Below are positions 27,163-34,934 of a DNA stretch of 64,000 nucleotides, piece by piece; position 1 is the stretch's first letter; each line of letters starts with the position of its first letter. A program made the translations under genes and the position numbers. Location: positions 1,889,501 through 1,953,500 of the forward strand of contig NZ_CP019288.1 in NCBI RefSeq assembly GCF_009901525.1. The letters run 5' to 3'. Origin of the DNA: Kordia antarctica (lineage in GTDB: Bacteria; Bacteroidota; Bacteroidia; Flavobacteriales; Flavobacteriaceae). The notes under the pieces are model-generated. The model saw only the letters and a list, made by a program, of their open reading frames with translations, had not been told where the DNA came from and searched no databases.

Positions 27163-27351
27163 TTAACAGTAAGGATGCGTCACACAACCTTCTGTAAAAT
27201 CTTCCATACAACGAATACAGAAACTAATTCCTGTCGGCTCCAAACATGTAGGATTATGTGTTGGTCCGCCACCTTTAATTGCGGGTAGATTTGTCAGTTT
27301 TGATACTGTTTTTTTGCTTAGTAATAAGCTTTTGATTTTTTGTTTTTTCAT
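27163..27351 (-). CDS. GG-leader Cys-rich peptide, lanthipeptide-like precursor
   Basis: From the ATG at 27351 there are 62 residues: leader MKKQKIKSLLLSKKTVSKLT, IKGG at residues 25-28, and a core with Cys 36, 45, 48, 56 and 62 and several Thr/Ser (PTCLEPTGISFCIRC). The leader fits the shared group pattern. The longer frame from 27414 adds 21 residues with no leader character. This gene and the one at 26856 are tandem paralogues in leader but unrelated in core, a pattern typical of RiPP precursor families that diversify the core. Confidence 0.72.
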   Translation of the reverse strand: MKKQKIKSLLLSKKTVSKLTNLPAIKGGGPTHNPTCLEPTGISFCIRCMEDFTEGCVTHPYC

Positions 27352-27469
27352 AATAGCGGTTTCTAAAATTAATGTTGAAACTAATATACAAAAAAACTCC
27401 TTTTTATATGACAAACAATTGCTTTTATACTTACTTTTTATGTAAGATTTATAAATCTTTCACTTTTTG

Positions 27470-28852
27470 TTACTTCGAATCTTCTTCAAAAAGCTTTTTA
27501 AATTTTTTCTTTTGCTTAAATTTTGCAAATAATGGAAGATTCTGAATCGCTTCAAAACGTTGCAATCCGAGTTCTTTTGCCTTTTTGAGATTTCTGATAG
27601 TTCGTGTAAAATTGTCATTTCTGGCATAACTTTGCGCCACACGATAATACCAATATGCCTGATCTGGATTAAAATACACCAACAATTGATCGCAATACAA
27701 TGCATGTTTGTTTTTTTTTGCGCCAACATAACCCATAGAAGATTCGTACGCACCTGCAAAAATTGATTGCTTGAGTCGTTTCAACATTTTTGCCTTATTT
27801 TCGGTTTCCGCATTCGCGATGTTTGCATCTAATCGTTTTAATTCTCTGCGCCACCATTGAAAATTATCGTGTGAACTTGCTTTCAAAATGTCTTTTGAAT
27901 ACACTTCTGAAAACTTTACATACAGTTCGTTTTCTTCTTTGATATTGGTTTCTCTTGCAATAACTTCATTTTGATATTGTGGAGACACTTTTAAAGCATC
28001 AATTTTTCGCTGTGTTCCTGTGAGATCAAAATAAAGTGTGAAATTTTCGATAATACTTTCATATTCTAGTACAGATCTAAATTTATTGTGAATTACCAAC
28101 GAGTCCGCAATCGTATATTGAGATTCAAAATACGATTGTACAAATTGTGAATTAATAGAGCGTATATTTTTTTTATACGCACGCAATTCTAACCAACTAA
28201 AAGCACGTTCTATTTGCTCGTTTGGCGGCCAATTATGTGTATCATTATAAACAAATAATTCATTTGGCACCTCAAATTTGTCAAGTAATTTTTTTGTGTT
28301 GAACATTTCTTGATAGTTCATATCTTCATCTCCAACCAAACCCACAAAAGAGAATATTTCCTTACTTGGCGTAAATGATTTGTTGGTTGCCAAACCAGCT
28401 CCGCAAGCAATCACACCTTGTATTTTCCCTGTCAATGCCGCAATTGCAGTTGCCAAACGCGAACCGCCTGAAAATCCTGCGGTATAAATTTGTTTTTCGT
28501 CAATTTTGAATATGGAAAAAACCGTTTCAAACAATCGGTTTACGGCTTCAAAATTAGTGCTATACGGAACGCCGTTTTTAGTTACGTTGGAAGCGATTAA
28601 GATATAATTGAACTTTTCGGCAGACGATATAAAAGATTGCATTCCTTGTTTGCCATTTCCCCTTGGATCAAATATAAAAACAACCGCAGAAAGTGTAGTT
28701 TTATCATATGATTCTGGAAGATACAACGCGTAGGTTTCTGTGCTGTTTGACACCGAAATCGAATCTAAGATTTTACCCTTTTCAAAATGATCGGCTTGCG
28801 CAAATCCGACAGAAATCCATAAACTTACTATGAGAAGAAATACAATACGCAT
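27470..28852 (-). CDS. Exported alpha/beta-hydrolase with C-terminal TPR-like region
   Basis: From the ATG at 28852 the protein has 460 residues with a signal peptide (ending GFAQAD). An alpha/beta-hydrolase domain (TYALYLPESYDKT ... VVFIFDPRGNG) has the nucleophile elbow YTAGFSGGSRLA (GxSxG) and a probable catalytic His in DTHNWPP. The last ~80 residues form a TPR-like helical pair (AYWYYRVAQSYARND ... LKKAKELGL). It looks like a phospholipase/carboxylesterase- or dienelactone-hydrolase-type enzyme. The substrate is unknown. It is divergent from the CpcT-like gene. Confidence 0.8.
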   Translation of the reverse strand: MRIVFLLIVSLWISVGFAQADHFEKGKILDSISVSNSTETYALYLPESYDKTTLSAVVFIFDPRGNGKQGMQSFISSAEKFNYILIASNVTKNGVPYSTNFEAVNRLFETVFSIFKIDEKQIYTAGFSGGSRLATAIAALTGKIQGVIACGAGLATNKSFTPSKEIFSFVGLVGDEDMNYQEMFNTKKLLDKFEVPNELFVYNDTHNWPPNEQIERAFSWLELRAYKKNIRSINSQFVQSYFESQYTIADSLVIHNKFRSVLEYESIIENFTLYFDLTGTQRKIDALKVSPQYQNEVIARETNIKEENELYVKFSEVYSKDILKASSHDNFQWWRRELKRLDANIANAETENKAKMLKRLKQSIFAGAYESSMGYVGAKKNKHALYCDQLLVYFNPDQAYWYYRVAQSYARNDNFTRTIRNLKKAKELGLQRFEAIQNLPLFAKFKQKKKFKKLFEEDSK

Positions 28853-28969
28853 GAATAATACTTTGTTTAAAGTTACAGAATTAATAGAAAACTTTCTGAT
28901 TTTTAACATTTTGTGTGTTTTCAAACTATCTGTGACGTAAATTTGAAAAACTCTAAACCCAACCGACTG

Positions 28970-29599
28970 ATGAAAAACACAATTCTATTTTCTACTATTG
29001 CACTATTTATATGTGCTTTTTCGAGTTGTACCAGTTCTAAATCTGCAACTCCACAAAATGAATTGAGCGCTTTACAAACTATAATGACAGGATCATTTGA
29101 CAGTAGTAAACAAGCTGCAAAAGATTCCACTTATTATAATATTTCACTTCACATGTATCCTATTTGGAAATCCAAAGATGGGTATTGGTTGTATGTTGAG
29201 CAAGCGTTGAATAGTAATCAGTCAAAACCATATCGTCAACGCATATATCAATTAGAAAAACTAGAAAATGGTGATTTTTCAAGCAAAGTATTTACGTTAG
29301 AAAACCCAGAGGATTTTATTGGAAAATGGAAAAGTTTGGACTATTTCGATCAGTTTGATGCTTCACTTTTGAAAGAACGAGAAGGTTGTGCTGTATTTTT
29401 GAAAAAAGAAGGAAACAGTTATGTTGGAAGCACCAACGAAAAAAATTGTAAAAGTACGATGCGCGGCGCAAGTTATGCAACTTCAATCGTTTACATAAAA
29501 CCCAATGTAATTGAAAGTTGGGATCGTGGTTTTGATGCCGAAAACAAACATGTTTGGGGCGCAGAAAAAGCAGGTTATATTTTTAAACGACTAAAATAA
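28970..29599 (+). CDS. CpcT/CpeT-like lipoprotein
   Basis: From the ATG at 28970 the product has 209 residues with a lipoprotein signal (ICAFSSCTSS). The body matches the CpcT/CpeT fold (LSALQTIMTGSFDS ... YWLYVEQALNSNQSKPYRQRIYQL ... GCAVFLKK ... SWDRGFD). In cyanobacteria this family attaches bilins to phycobiliproteins. Flavobacteria lack phycobiliproteins, so here the fold probably binds another hydrophobic ligand in the envelope. The role is unknown. Confidence 0.85.
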   Translation: MKNTILFSTIALFICAFSSCTSSKSATPQNELSALQTIMTGSFDSSKQAAKDSTYYNISLHMYPIWKSKDGYWLYVEQALNSNQSKPYRQRIYQLEKLENGDFSSKVFTLENPEDFIGKWKSLDYFDQFDASLLKEREGCAVFLKKEGNSYVGSTNEKNCKSTMRGASYATSIVYIKPNVIESWDRGFDAENKHVWGAEKAGYIFKRLK

Positions 29600-29664
29600 C
29601 GAGTGCCACGCAAAGATGACCTATCTTCTTGTGACACTCTAGTTAGATAATATCAGATTACTAA

Positions 29665-32600
29665 CTATTTTAATACGATTCGTTTAGTGAATTGTTTGTT
29701 ATTGTGTGAAATTTTCATGAAATACATTCCTGCTTGATAACCGCTTAAATTGATGGTTTGATTGGTTTGATCAAGAGTATCAAAAGTTGTTTGATAGCTT
29801 TTTCTTCCTGTGATATCAAACACGTTTACAGTAACGTTTGTAAGTGTTGTTGATCCTTTTATATATACAATTCCGTCAGTTACTGTTGGCGCAATTGTAA
29901 TTCCAAAATTATTTGTTTCTGTAGATGGAATACTTAACGTTCCATCCAAATTTGTAGATGTTGGATAGAAAACCGAGAACGAATTTGTATTGAACCGAAG
30001 ATAATAATCATCTTGATAGGAAGTTACTCCTGCAGTTATAAAATCGCCTCCAGAAACATATCCTGAAGAACAGGTGTTTCCGTTTACTTTCATGACTTCT
30101 AACCCATTGACAGATGCTAAATTACTATCTGCAAGAATCAAATCATCAACCTCATCACCTAGTACGTATAGACGTACATTTACATTGCTTGAAGGTGCAT
30201 TTTGAGAACTGATGGAGACTTCCCTCCGTAAATACGGTTGCCCTGAGAAGTCTCGAGTATCAGCAATGTCTATAAATAATGTTGTTGTGATAGTTCCTAA
30301 GTCGTTTCCGTTAGCGTTTAGTGCCGCTACTATATTGTTTGATGCATCTAAAATTGGAACCCATTCGTTTGTATTTCCTTCTGCAACCGAAATTTCTACT
30401 GTTGGCATGTTTTCACAAACACCTGCTGTTCCTGTGGCTACAACTGGCGCACCTTCTAAACAAAACGTAACAGTTGCAAGACTAGATTCTACTCTAGAAA
30501 CTTGTATGTAATAAGTATTTCCGAATAGTACAGGAATTGAACCGTCGTCAGTAAAACAAGCAACTTCTGTTCCGCCACAAGCATCATATACTGCAAAGTT
30601 GTTAAAGAAAGAATTACTGTTGAGTGCTATATTTCCTGTCAATGTTGCTTCAAACGTATACCAAGTGTCCAACCAAGTTTGCGATCCATTCTGGCAACTT
30701 CCTACCGAAGAAGCAACGGTTGAACCGCGTAATTCCGACATGACAATTTGTGAGCCACAGTCGCCAATTGCCGCTACCTGAATCAATTCTGCGGAAGCGC
30801 AATCTACATTTGTAACCGCTTCATACGCCGTAATTACAAAACTATCTGCGCCAGCATAAATTTCATTACTTACAACACGTAAAGTATACGTTCCGGCAGT
30901 AATTCCGATCATTATTTTTTGGTTGTAGAAACAGTCAATTTCTGTCGGAACTGTTCCACAATTATCATATAATGTAAATCCATCGGCGAAATTCACGCCT
31001 GTTATTGTAATGTTTCCTGTAACTGGCATTGTAAATTCATACCACAAATCTAAATACGTTGCTCCGCTTGCTTCACAACTACTTTGTAAACTTTGTGTTG
31101 CGGTGGCATTGTTAAAGTTGATTGTAGTTGGTGTCGTGATATCTGCCGTAATAACTTCCGCAGTTGCGCATTCGTCATTGGCTGCCGTTTCAAACGCTTG
31201 TATTATAAAACTATCGTTTCCTGAATTTGCTGCTGAACTCACAACTCGTAATGTGTACGTTCCGGCAGCTAAATTGTAGACAAAATGATTGTTATAGAAA
31301 CAGTCAATTTCCGTCGGAACACTTCCGCAGTTGCCATATAATGTAAAACCATCGGCAAAATTCACTCCTGAAAATTGTAGATTTCCTGTAACTGGCATCG
31401 TAAATTCGTACCATAAATCAAGATAATCTAACGAAGCATTGCTATCACAACTACTTTGCAAACTTTGTGTGGCGTTTGCATTGTTGAAGTTTATTGTTGT
31501 TGCTGAAGAAATATCTGCTGTAATAACTTCCGCATTGGCGCATTCGTCATTTGGTGCTGTTGCAAAAGCTTGCATCGTAAAATTATCAAATCCTGAATTA
31601 CCTGAAGTACTTACCACACGTAATGTATACGTTCCTGCGGTTAATCCGTATGTAAAATTATCGTCATAAAAACAATCAACTTCCGTCGGAACCGTTCCGC
31701 AATTGTTATATAATGTAAATCCATCAGCGAAATTCACTCCTGAGATTCGTAAGTTTCCAGAAACTGGCATTGTAAATTCGTACCATAAATCGAGATATTC
31801 TAAAGCACTATTGCTATCGCAACTACTTTGTAAACTTTGTGTTGCTGCTGCATTATTGAATGAGATTAGTACAGGATTTGTGATATCATCCATAATTACT
31901 GTCGCAGTTGCACATTCGTCATTTGCAGCAGTTTCTAATGCTTGAATTACAAAACTGTCGCTTCCTGCGTTTCCATCTGTACTTACCACACGTAATGTAT
32001 ATGTTCCGCTTGGCAAATTGTACACAAAGTGATCGTCGTAAAAACAATCAACTTCCGTTGGAACAGTTCCGCAGTTGTTATATAATGTAAATCCATCCGC
32101 GAAATTCACTCCTGAGATTCGTAAGTTTCCTGTAACTGGCATTGTAAATTCATACCATAAATCAAGATAATTTAATGAACTGTTTGTATCGCAACTACTT
32201 TGTAGACTTTCTGTCGCACGTGCATTGTTAAAAATAATAGTGCGCGGTGTTGTGATATTATCAGTGATAACTTCGGCACTTGCGCATTCGTCATTGGTTG
32301 CGGTTTCAAAAGCTTGAATTGAAAAACTGTCCGATCCAGCTTGACTGGCAACACTAACAGCTCTTAATTTATAATCTCCCGCGGGAATATTGTAAAAGAA
32401 TCCAGTACTGTAAAAACAGGCAATTTCTGCACTTCCACACGTATTATATAATGAAAAACCATCAGCAAAGTTGACGCCTGTAATTCGGATGTTTCCAGAA
32501 ACTGGCATCGTAAATTGATACCAAACATCTGGATATGTTGTTGGGGAAGTGTCACAACTGCTCAGCAAACTTTGTGTTGCTGTTGCGTTGTTGAAACTTA

Positions 32601-32727
32601 CTAACGTTGTTCCTGTGGTTGTTACCGAAATTGTTTCTGCGTCTGCACAATCGTTATTAGCTGGTTGCGCATACGTATTGTGAATAGCGAATAATAATAT
32701 TGCTGAGAAAAGTAATTTTACTTTCAT
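29665..32727 (-). CDS. Large secreted repeat protein with type IX secretion tail
   Basis: The 1020-residue protein has a signal peptide (HNTYAQ). From residue 24 to about 770 it has six tandem modules of ~125 residues, each opening with a D-C/E-C-A-x-A-E stretch. The modules contain LWYEFTMPVTGNLRISGVNF, a Cys-bearing LYNNCGTVPTE, and YTLRVVS. They resemble beta-sandwich (PPC/CBM-like) adhesion or carbohydrate-binding domains. The C-terminal ~75 residues are a T9SS type A sorting domain (NVFDITGRKSYQ ... GMYFMKISHNNKQFTKRIVLK). It is exported through the type IX system to the cell surface or medium. No enzymatic domain is seen. Confidence 0.92.
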   Translation of the reverse strand: MKVKLLFSAILLFAIHNTYAQPANNDCADAETISVTTTGTTLVSFNNATATQSLLSSCDTSPTTYPDVWYQFTMPVSGNIRITGVNFADGFSLYNTCGSAEIACFYSTGFFYNIPAGDYKLRAVSVASQAGSDSFSIQAFETATNDECASAEVITDNITTPRTIIFNNARATESLQSSCDTNSSLNYLDLWYEFTMPVTGNLRISGVNFADGFTLYNNCGTVPTEVDCFYDDHFVYNLPSGTYTLRVVSTDGNAGSDSFVIQALETAANDECATATVIMDDITNPVLISFNNAAATQSLQSSCDSNSALEYLDLWYEFTMPVSGNLRISGVNFADGFTLYNNCGTVPTEVDCFYDDNFTYGLTAGTYTLRVVSTSGNSGFDNFTMQAFATAPNDECANAEVITADISSATTINFNNANATQSLQSSCDSNASLDYLDLWYEFTMPVTGNLQFSGVNFADGFTLYGNCGSVPTEIDCFYNNHFVYNLAAGTYTLRVVSSAANSGNDSFIIQAFETAANDECATAEVITADITTPTTINFNNATATQSLQSSCEASGATYLDLWYEFTMPVTGNITITGVNFADGFTLYDNCGTVPTEIDCFYNQKIMIGITAGTYTLRVVSNEIYAGADSFVITAYEAVTNVDCASAELIQVAAIGDCGSQIVMSELRGSTVASSVGSCQNGSQTWLDTWYTFEATLTGNIALNSNSFFNNFAVYDACGGTEVACFTDDGSIPVLFGNTYYIQVSRVESSLATVTFCLEGAPVVATGTAGVCENMPTVEISVAEGNTNEWVPILDASNNIVAALNANGNDLGTITTTLFIDIADTRDFSGQPYLRREVSISSQNAPSSNVNVRLYVLGDEVDDLILADSNLASVNGLEVMKVNGNTCSSGYVSGGDFITAGVTSYQDDYYLRFNTNSFSVFYPTSTNLDGTLSIPSTETNNFGITIAPTVTDGIVYIKGSTTLTNVTVNVFDITGRKSYQTTFDTLDQTNQTINLSGYQAGMYFMKISHNNKQFTKRIVLK
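30780..32640 (-). repeat. ~370-bp tandem DNA repeats inside the T9SS protein gene
   Basis: Long nearly identical blocks recur within the gene. For example, the stretch around AATCCATCxGCGAAATTCAC followed by GTAAGTTTCC and AACTGGCATTGTAAATTC occurs in at least five units. The middle units are most alike, which suggests recent duplication or gene conversion. Confidence 0.8.
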
Positions 32728-32790
32728 GTAGTTTGCCCTGATTTTAGTTTTACAAGGCTGAAAGTACTTCCTTTTAGATAATTACATAAA

Positions 32791-32825
32791 AAAAATGTAT
32801 AAACCGACACGATTTATACATTTTT
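32791..32825 (-). terminator. Hairpin terminator for the 33061 gene
   Basis: A perfect 13-bp stem AAAAATGTATAAA / TTTATACATTTTT has a 9-base loop. On the minus strand it is followed by a T-run. It lies downstream of the minus-strand lipoprotein gene, just before the T9SS gene. Confidence 0.7.
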
Positions 32826-32924
32826 GGTATGATATACTTTCTGTTTAGATAAACTACGTGTTTCTCCGATTTGAGTTTTTTGTATAAAATATTTCATTGA
32901 AAATAGAAGCACATTTATTCGTTT

Positions 32925-33075
32925 TCTATTTTCTTTTACTTTGTTCGCCCAACATTGCGATAGCTTCGCTCGGTATCTTCAATCAAAATATATTTTAATT
33001 TCAATAATGCTCAGTGTGACAAGCAGATGCAAAAGAAAGAGTGCTTTTCTAGAGGTGTTTTTAGTTTTTTATTGG
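32925..33075 (+). repeat. Dispersed stem-loop element family 1, partial copy
   Basis: The ends match the family: TTTTCTTTTACTTTGTTCGCCC at the left, and AAAAGAAAGAGTGCTTTT, CTAGAGG, TGTTTTTAGTTTTT at the right. The middle ~60 bp differ. The copy runs into the 3' end of the 33061 gene. The rest of the 333-bp gap (from 32728) is AT-rich. Confidence 0.5.
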
Positions 33076-33579
33076 TTCAATCTGTTTGATTAATTTTTTT
33101 AAATCTTTATCTAGTTTTCTCTTTGTCCCATAAGTTGATACATACTGTATCAAATAGTGTTTATTCTGTAAATCAATCAAATTATATTGATATAAATATA
33201 TATTTTCTCCTTGTACAACAAATTTGAATAACTGACCATAATCATCAGGACTCATCATTGATTGTAATATCTCAAACTTATTTTTCAAATAGTAAGAAAG
33301 TGAATCTGATATTTGTCGATAATTTAATGTGTCGGAAATCAAGTATTTATCATAAATTCTGAACTCTGGCTGGAAATCAATGTTTTCAACAGAGCAATGA
33401 ATCTGTGGTAATTTAAATGTCGAAAAATTTGAATTCAATAAACTGTCATTATCTACTTTGTTCTCAAAAGTAAAATCTGTGCCTGATAAGTCTATTTGAA
33501 TCATCCAATCTACATTTTTATATGTTTTATTGGAACAACTGAATAGTGTTAAGATCAACACTAATAAAAGTGGTTTCAT
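33061..33579 (-). CDS. Small lipoprotein of unknown function
   Basis: The 172-residue product has a lipoprotein signal (ILTLFSCSNKTYKN, Cys15). It is followed by a charged, beta-rich region and a basic C-terminus (KRKLDKDLKKLIKQIEP). No family is recognised. Its upstream flank is the 130-bp repeat also found before the 39248 gene, here split by an IS1595-type element. It sits as an isolated gene in the cassette-like region, which hints at horizontal acquisition. Confidence 0.65.
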   Translation of the reverse strand: MKPLLLVLILTLFSCSNKTYKNVDWMIQIDLSGTDFTFENKVDNDSLLNSNFSTFKLPQIHCSVENIDFQPEFRIYDKYLISDTLNYRQISDSLSYYLKNKFEILQSMMSPDDYGQLFKFVVQGENIYLYQYNLIDLQNKHYLIQYVSTYGTKRKLDKDLKKLIKQIEPIKN

Positions 33580-33604
33580 TTTATCGGTCTTTTAAATTAA
33601 ACAC

Positions 33605-33670
33605 AACGTATGTATAACAGGAATTCCTTTTATTTCTATTATAACTAAATCTAATTTTCATATAAATTTA
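33605..33670. repeat. Cassette-flank repeat B, left part
   Basis: AACGTATGTATAACAGGAAT...ATAAATTTA aligns with 40278-40343. The repeat continues at 34630 after the IS. The last eight bases, TAAATTTA (33663-33670), are one copy of the target duplication. Confidence 0.8.
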
Positions 33671-34629
33671 TTGAGTTACACACTTAGTATCCGTTTAATG
33701 TTTTTATGATAAATAGGTTTTGCAATAACCATTCTTTCTATAGTTTTATGAAAAATAGTTTCTTTAAATTGAGAACGATTAATTCTAAAACAAAACTCAT
33801 CAAAGTAAGCTTGGACATGCCATTTACTAACATGAGTTGGGATGGCTCTTAACCAAGATTTCAATTGCATGATTACAATATGCAATTCCTTAAAATTCTT
33901 ACCATTGTTACTAAATTTTTGTTCAATTTTATAATCCTTTTTTAAAGGTGAATATCCTCTCCATTTATCGGTCACTATTTGTGCCGTTGTACTTATGTGT
34001 TCTTCAAATATTGGTGTTAAAGATTTGGCTGAGTAATCATCAATAGACCTTACATATACTCGCTTAATTTGATGTTTCTTGCTCAGTTCTACTGCTATTA
34101 CTGCCTTTTTCTTTTTAGAATCATAGCTTCTACCTTGTTTACCTTCTTCTTTTCCACCTACCGTAAATTCATCTACATGAACTAATTCTGATAAAGGATA
34201 TTGTTGGCTACTCTTCATTGTTTTTCTAACTTTTTGCATAAAAAACCAAGCGGTACCTTGTCGAATATTGAAGCGCTTACCCATCTGAATACTTGATACA
34301 CTTTTACTACTTGTACTCATTTCAAATACTACACAAAATGCTTTTTGTAATCCAAACTTCACCTTATGAAATAACGTATTTGCTGTAGCACTTTCCACAT
34401 GATTACAACTATAACAATGATACCTATATCCAGATTTTTCACAACCTTTTGTATGACCACATTTCATACATTTAAAACCATCTTGCCATTTTATTTTAGC
34501 CAAATAAGCCTTACAGGCTTCATCATCTGGCAATTCTTTTATAAAGCTCAGTATATTTTGTCCTTTAAATGCTTCCATAAACTCCGTTTTTATTGATAAC
34601 AAGATACGGAAGTTAAATGACTAACTCAA
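33671..34629 (-). mobile_element. IS1595-type insertion sequence, 959 bp
   Basis: Terminal inverted repeats begin TTGAGTTA at both ends. An 8-bp direct repeat TAAATTTA flanks it (33663-33670 and 34630-34637). The paralogous repeat at 40278-40404 shows the uninterrupted site (TAAACTTA, 40336-40343), which confirms the boundaries. One intact transposase gene fills the element. Confidence 0.92.
33676..34578 (-). CDS. IS1595-family transposase
   Basis: From the ATG at 34578 the product has 300 residues. The N-terminal zinc ribbon is CMKCGHTKGCEKSGYRYHCY with a closing CNH. The DDE-type ISXO2-like domain has the first Asp in LVHVDEFTVGGKEEGKQGRS, then IVTDKWRGYSPL, and HIVIMQLKSWLRAIPTHVSKWHVQAYFDEFCFRIN-type C-terminal sequence read in segments. 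Length matches the family. The frame is intact, so it may be active. The in-frame upstream start at 34602 is a TTG. Confidence 0.93.
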   Translation of the reverse strand: MEAFKGQNILSFIKELPDDEACKAYLAKIKWQDGFKCMKCGHTKGCEKSGYRYHCYSCNHVESATANTLFHKVKFGLQKAFCVVFEMSTSSKSVSSIQMGKRFNIRQGTAWFFMQKVRKTMKSSQQYPLSELVHVDEFTVGGKEEGKQGRSYDSKKKKAVIAVELSKKHQIKRVYVRSIDDYSAKSLTPIFEEHISTTAQIVTDKWRGYSPLKKDYKIEQKFSNNGKNFKELHIVIMQLKSWLRAIPTHVSKWHVQAYFDEFCFRINRSQFKETIFHKTIERMVIAKPIYHKNIKRILSV

Positions 34630-34697
34630 TAAATTTAGTTAAGAAAATAAAACTAAAAGAATTTAATGTGAAATCAAACGAAAAAGTAAGATTTTAA
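34630..34697. repeat. Cassette-flank repeat B, right part
   Basis: TAAATTTA (second copy of the duplication) is followed by GTTAAGAAAATAAAACTAAA and on to AAGTAAGATTTT, matching 40336-40404 closely. Confidence 0.8.
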
Positions 34698-34737
34698 CCA
34701 GTTTTTCATTTTGAATTCAAAAGAATAATGAAGCGTC

Positions 34738-34855
34738 AGTTCGAGTGATTTTGAGGCACGAAAAATCGTATCGAGAACCTGTTTAGTGTAAAAAATTCTA
34801 TTCTCGATACAAATTTTACTCATTTTCAATCGTAAAATTCACTCGAATCGACGAA
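34738..34855. repeat. Nested palindrome, copy 2
   Basis: An outer stem TCGAGTGATTTT (34741-34752) pairs with AAAATTCACTCGA (34834-34846, one bulge). An inner stem GTATCGAGAA / TTCTCGATAC (34768-34777 with 34801-34810) is perfect. It is related to 11820-11928. Confidence 0.65.
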
Positions 34856-34934
34856 TTTTATCAAAATGCACAACCGATATATATTGTGACTGTTGCACAA
34901 GTCTAAGATATTGATAAATTTCGTATCTTGATAT

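Noticed and set aside
31010-31945. Several similar plus-strand ORFs opposite the T9SS protein
   Set aside because: They are mirror readings of the same repeated module, as their mutual similarity shows.
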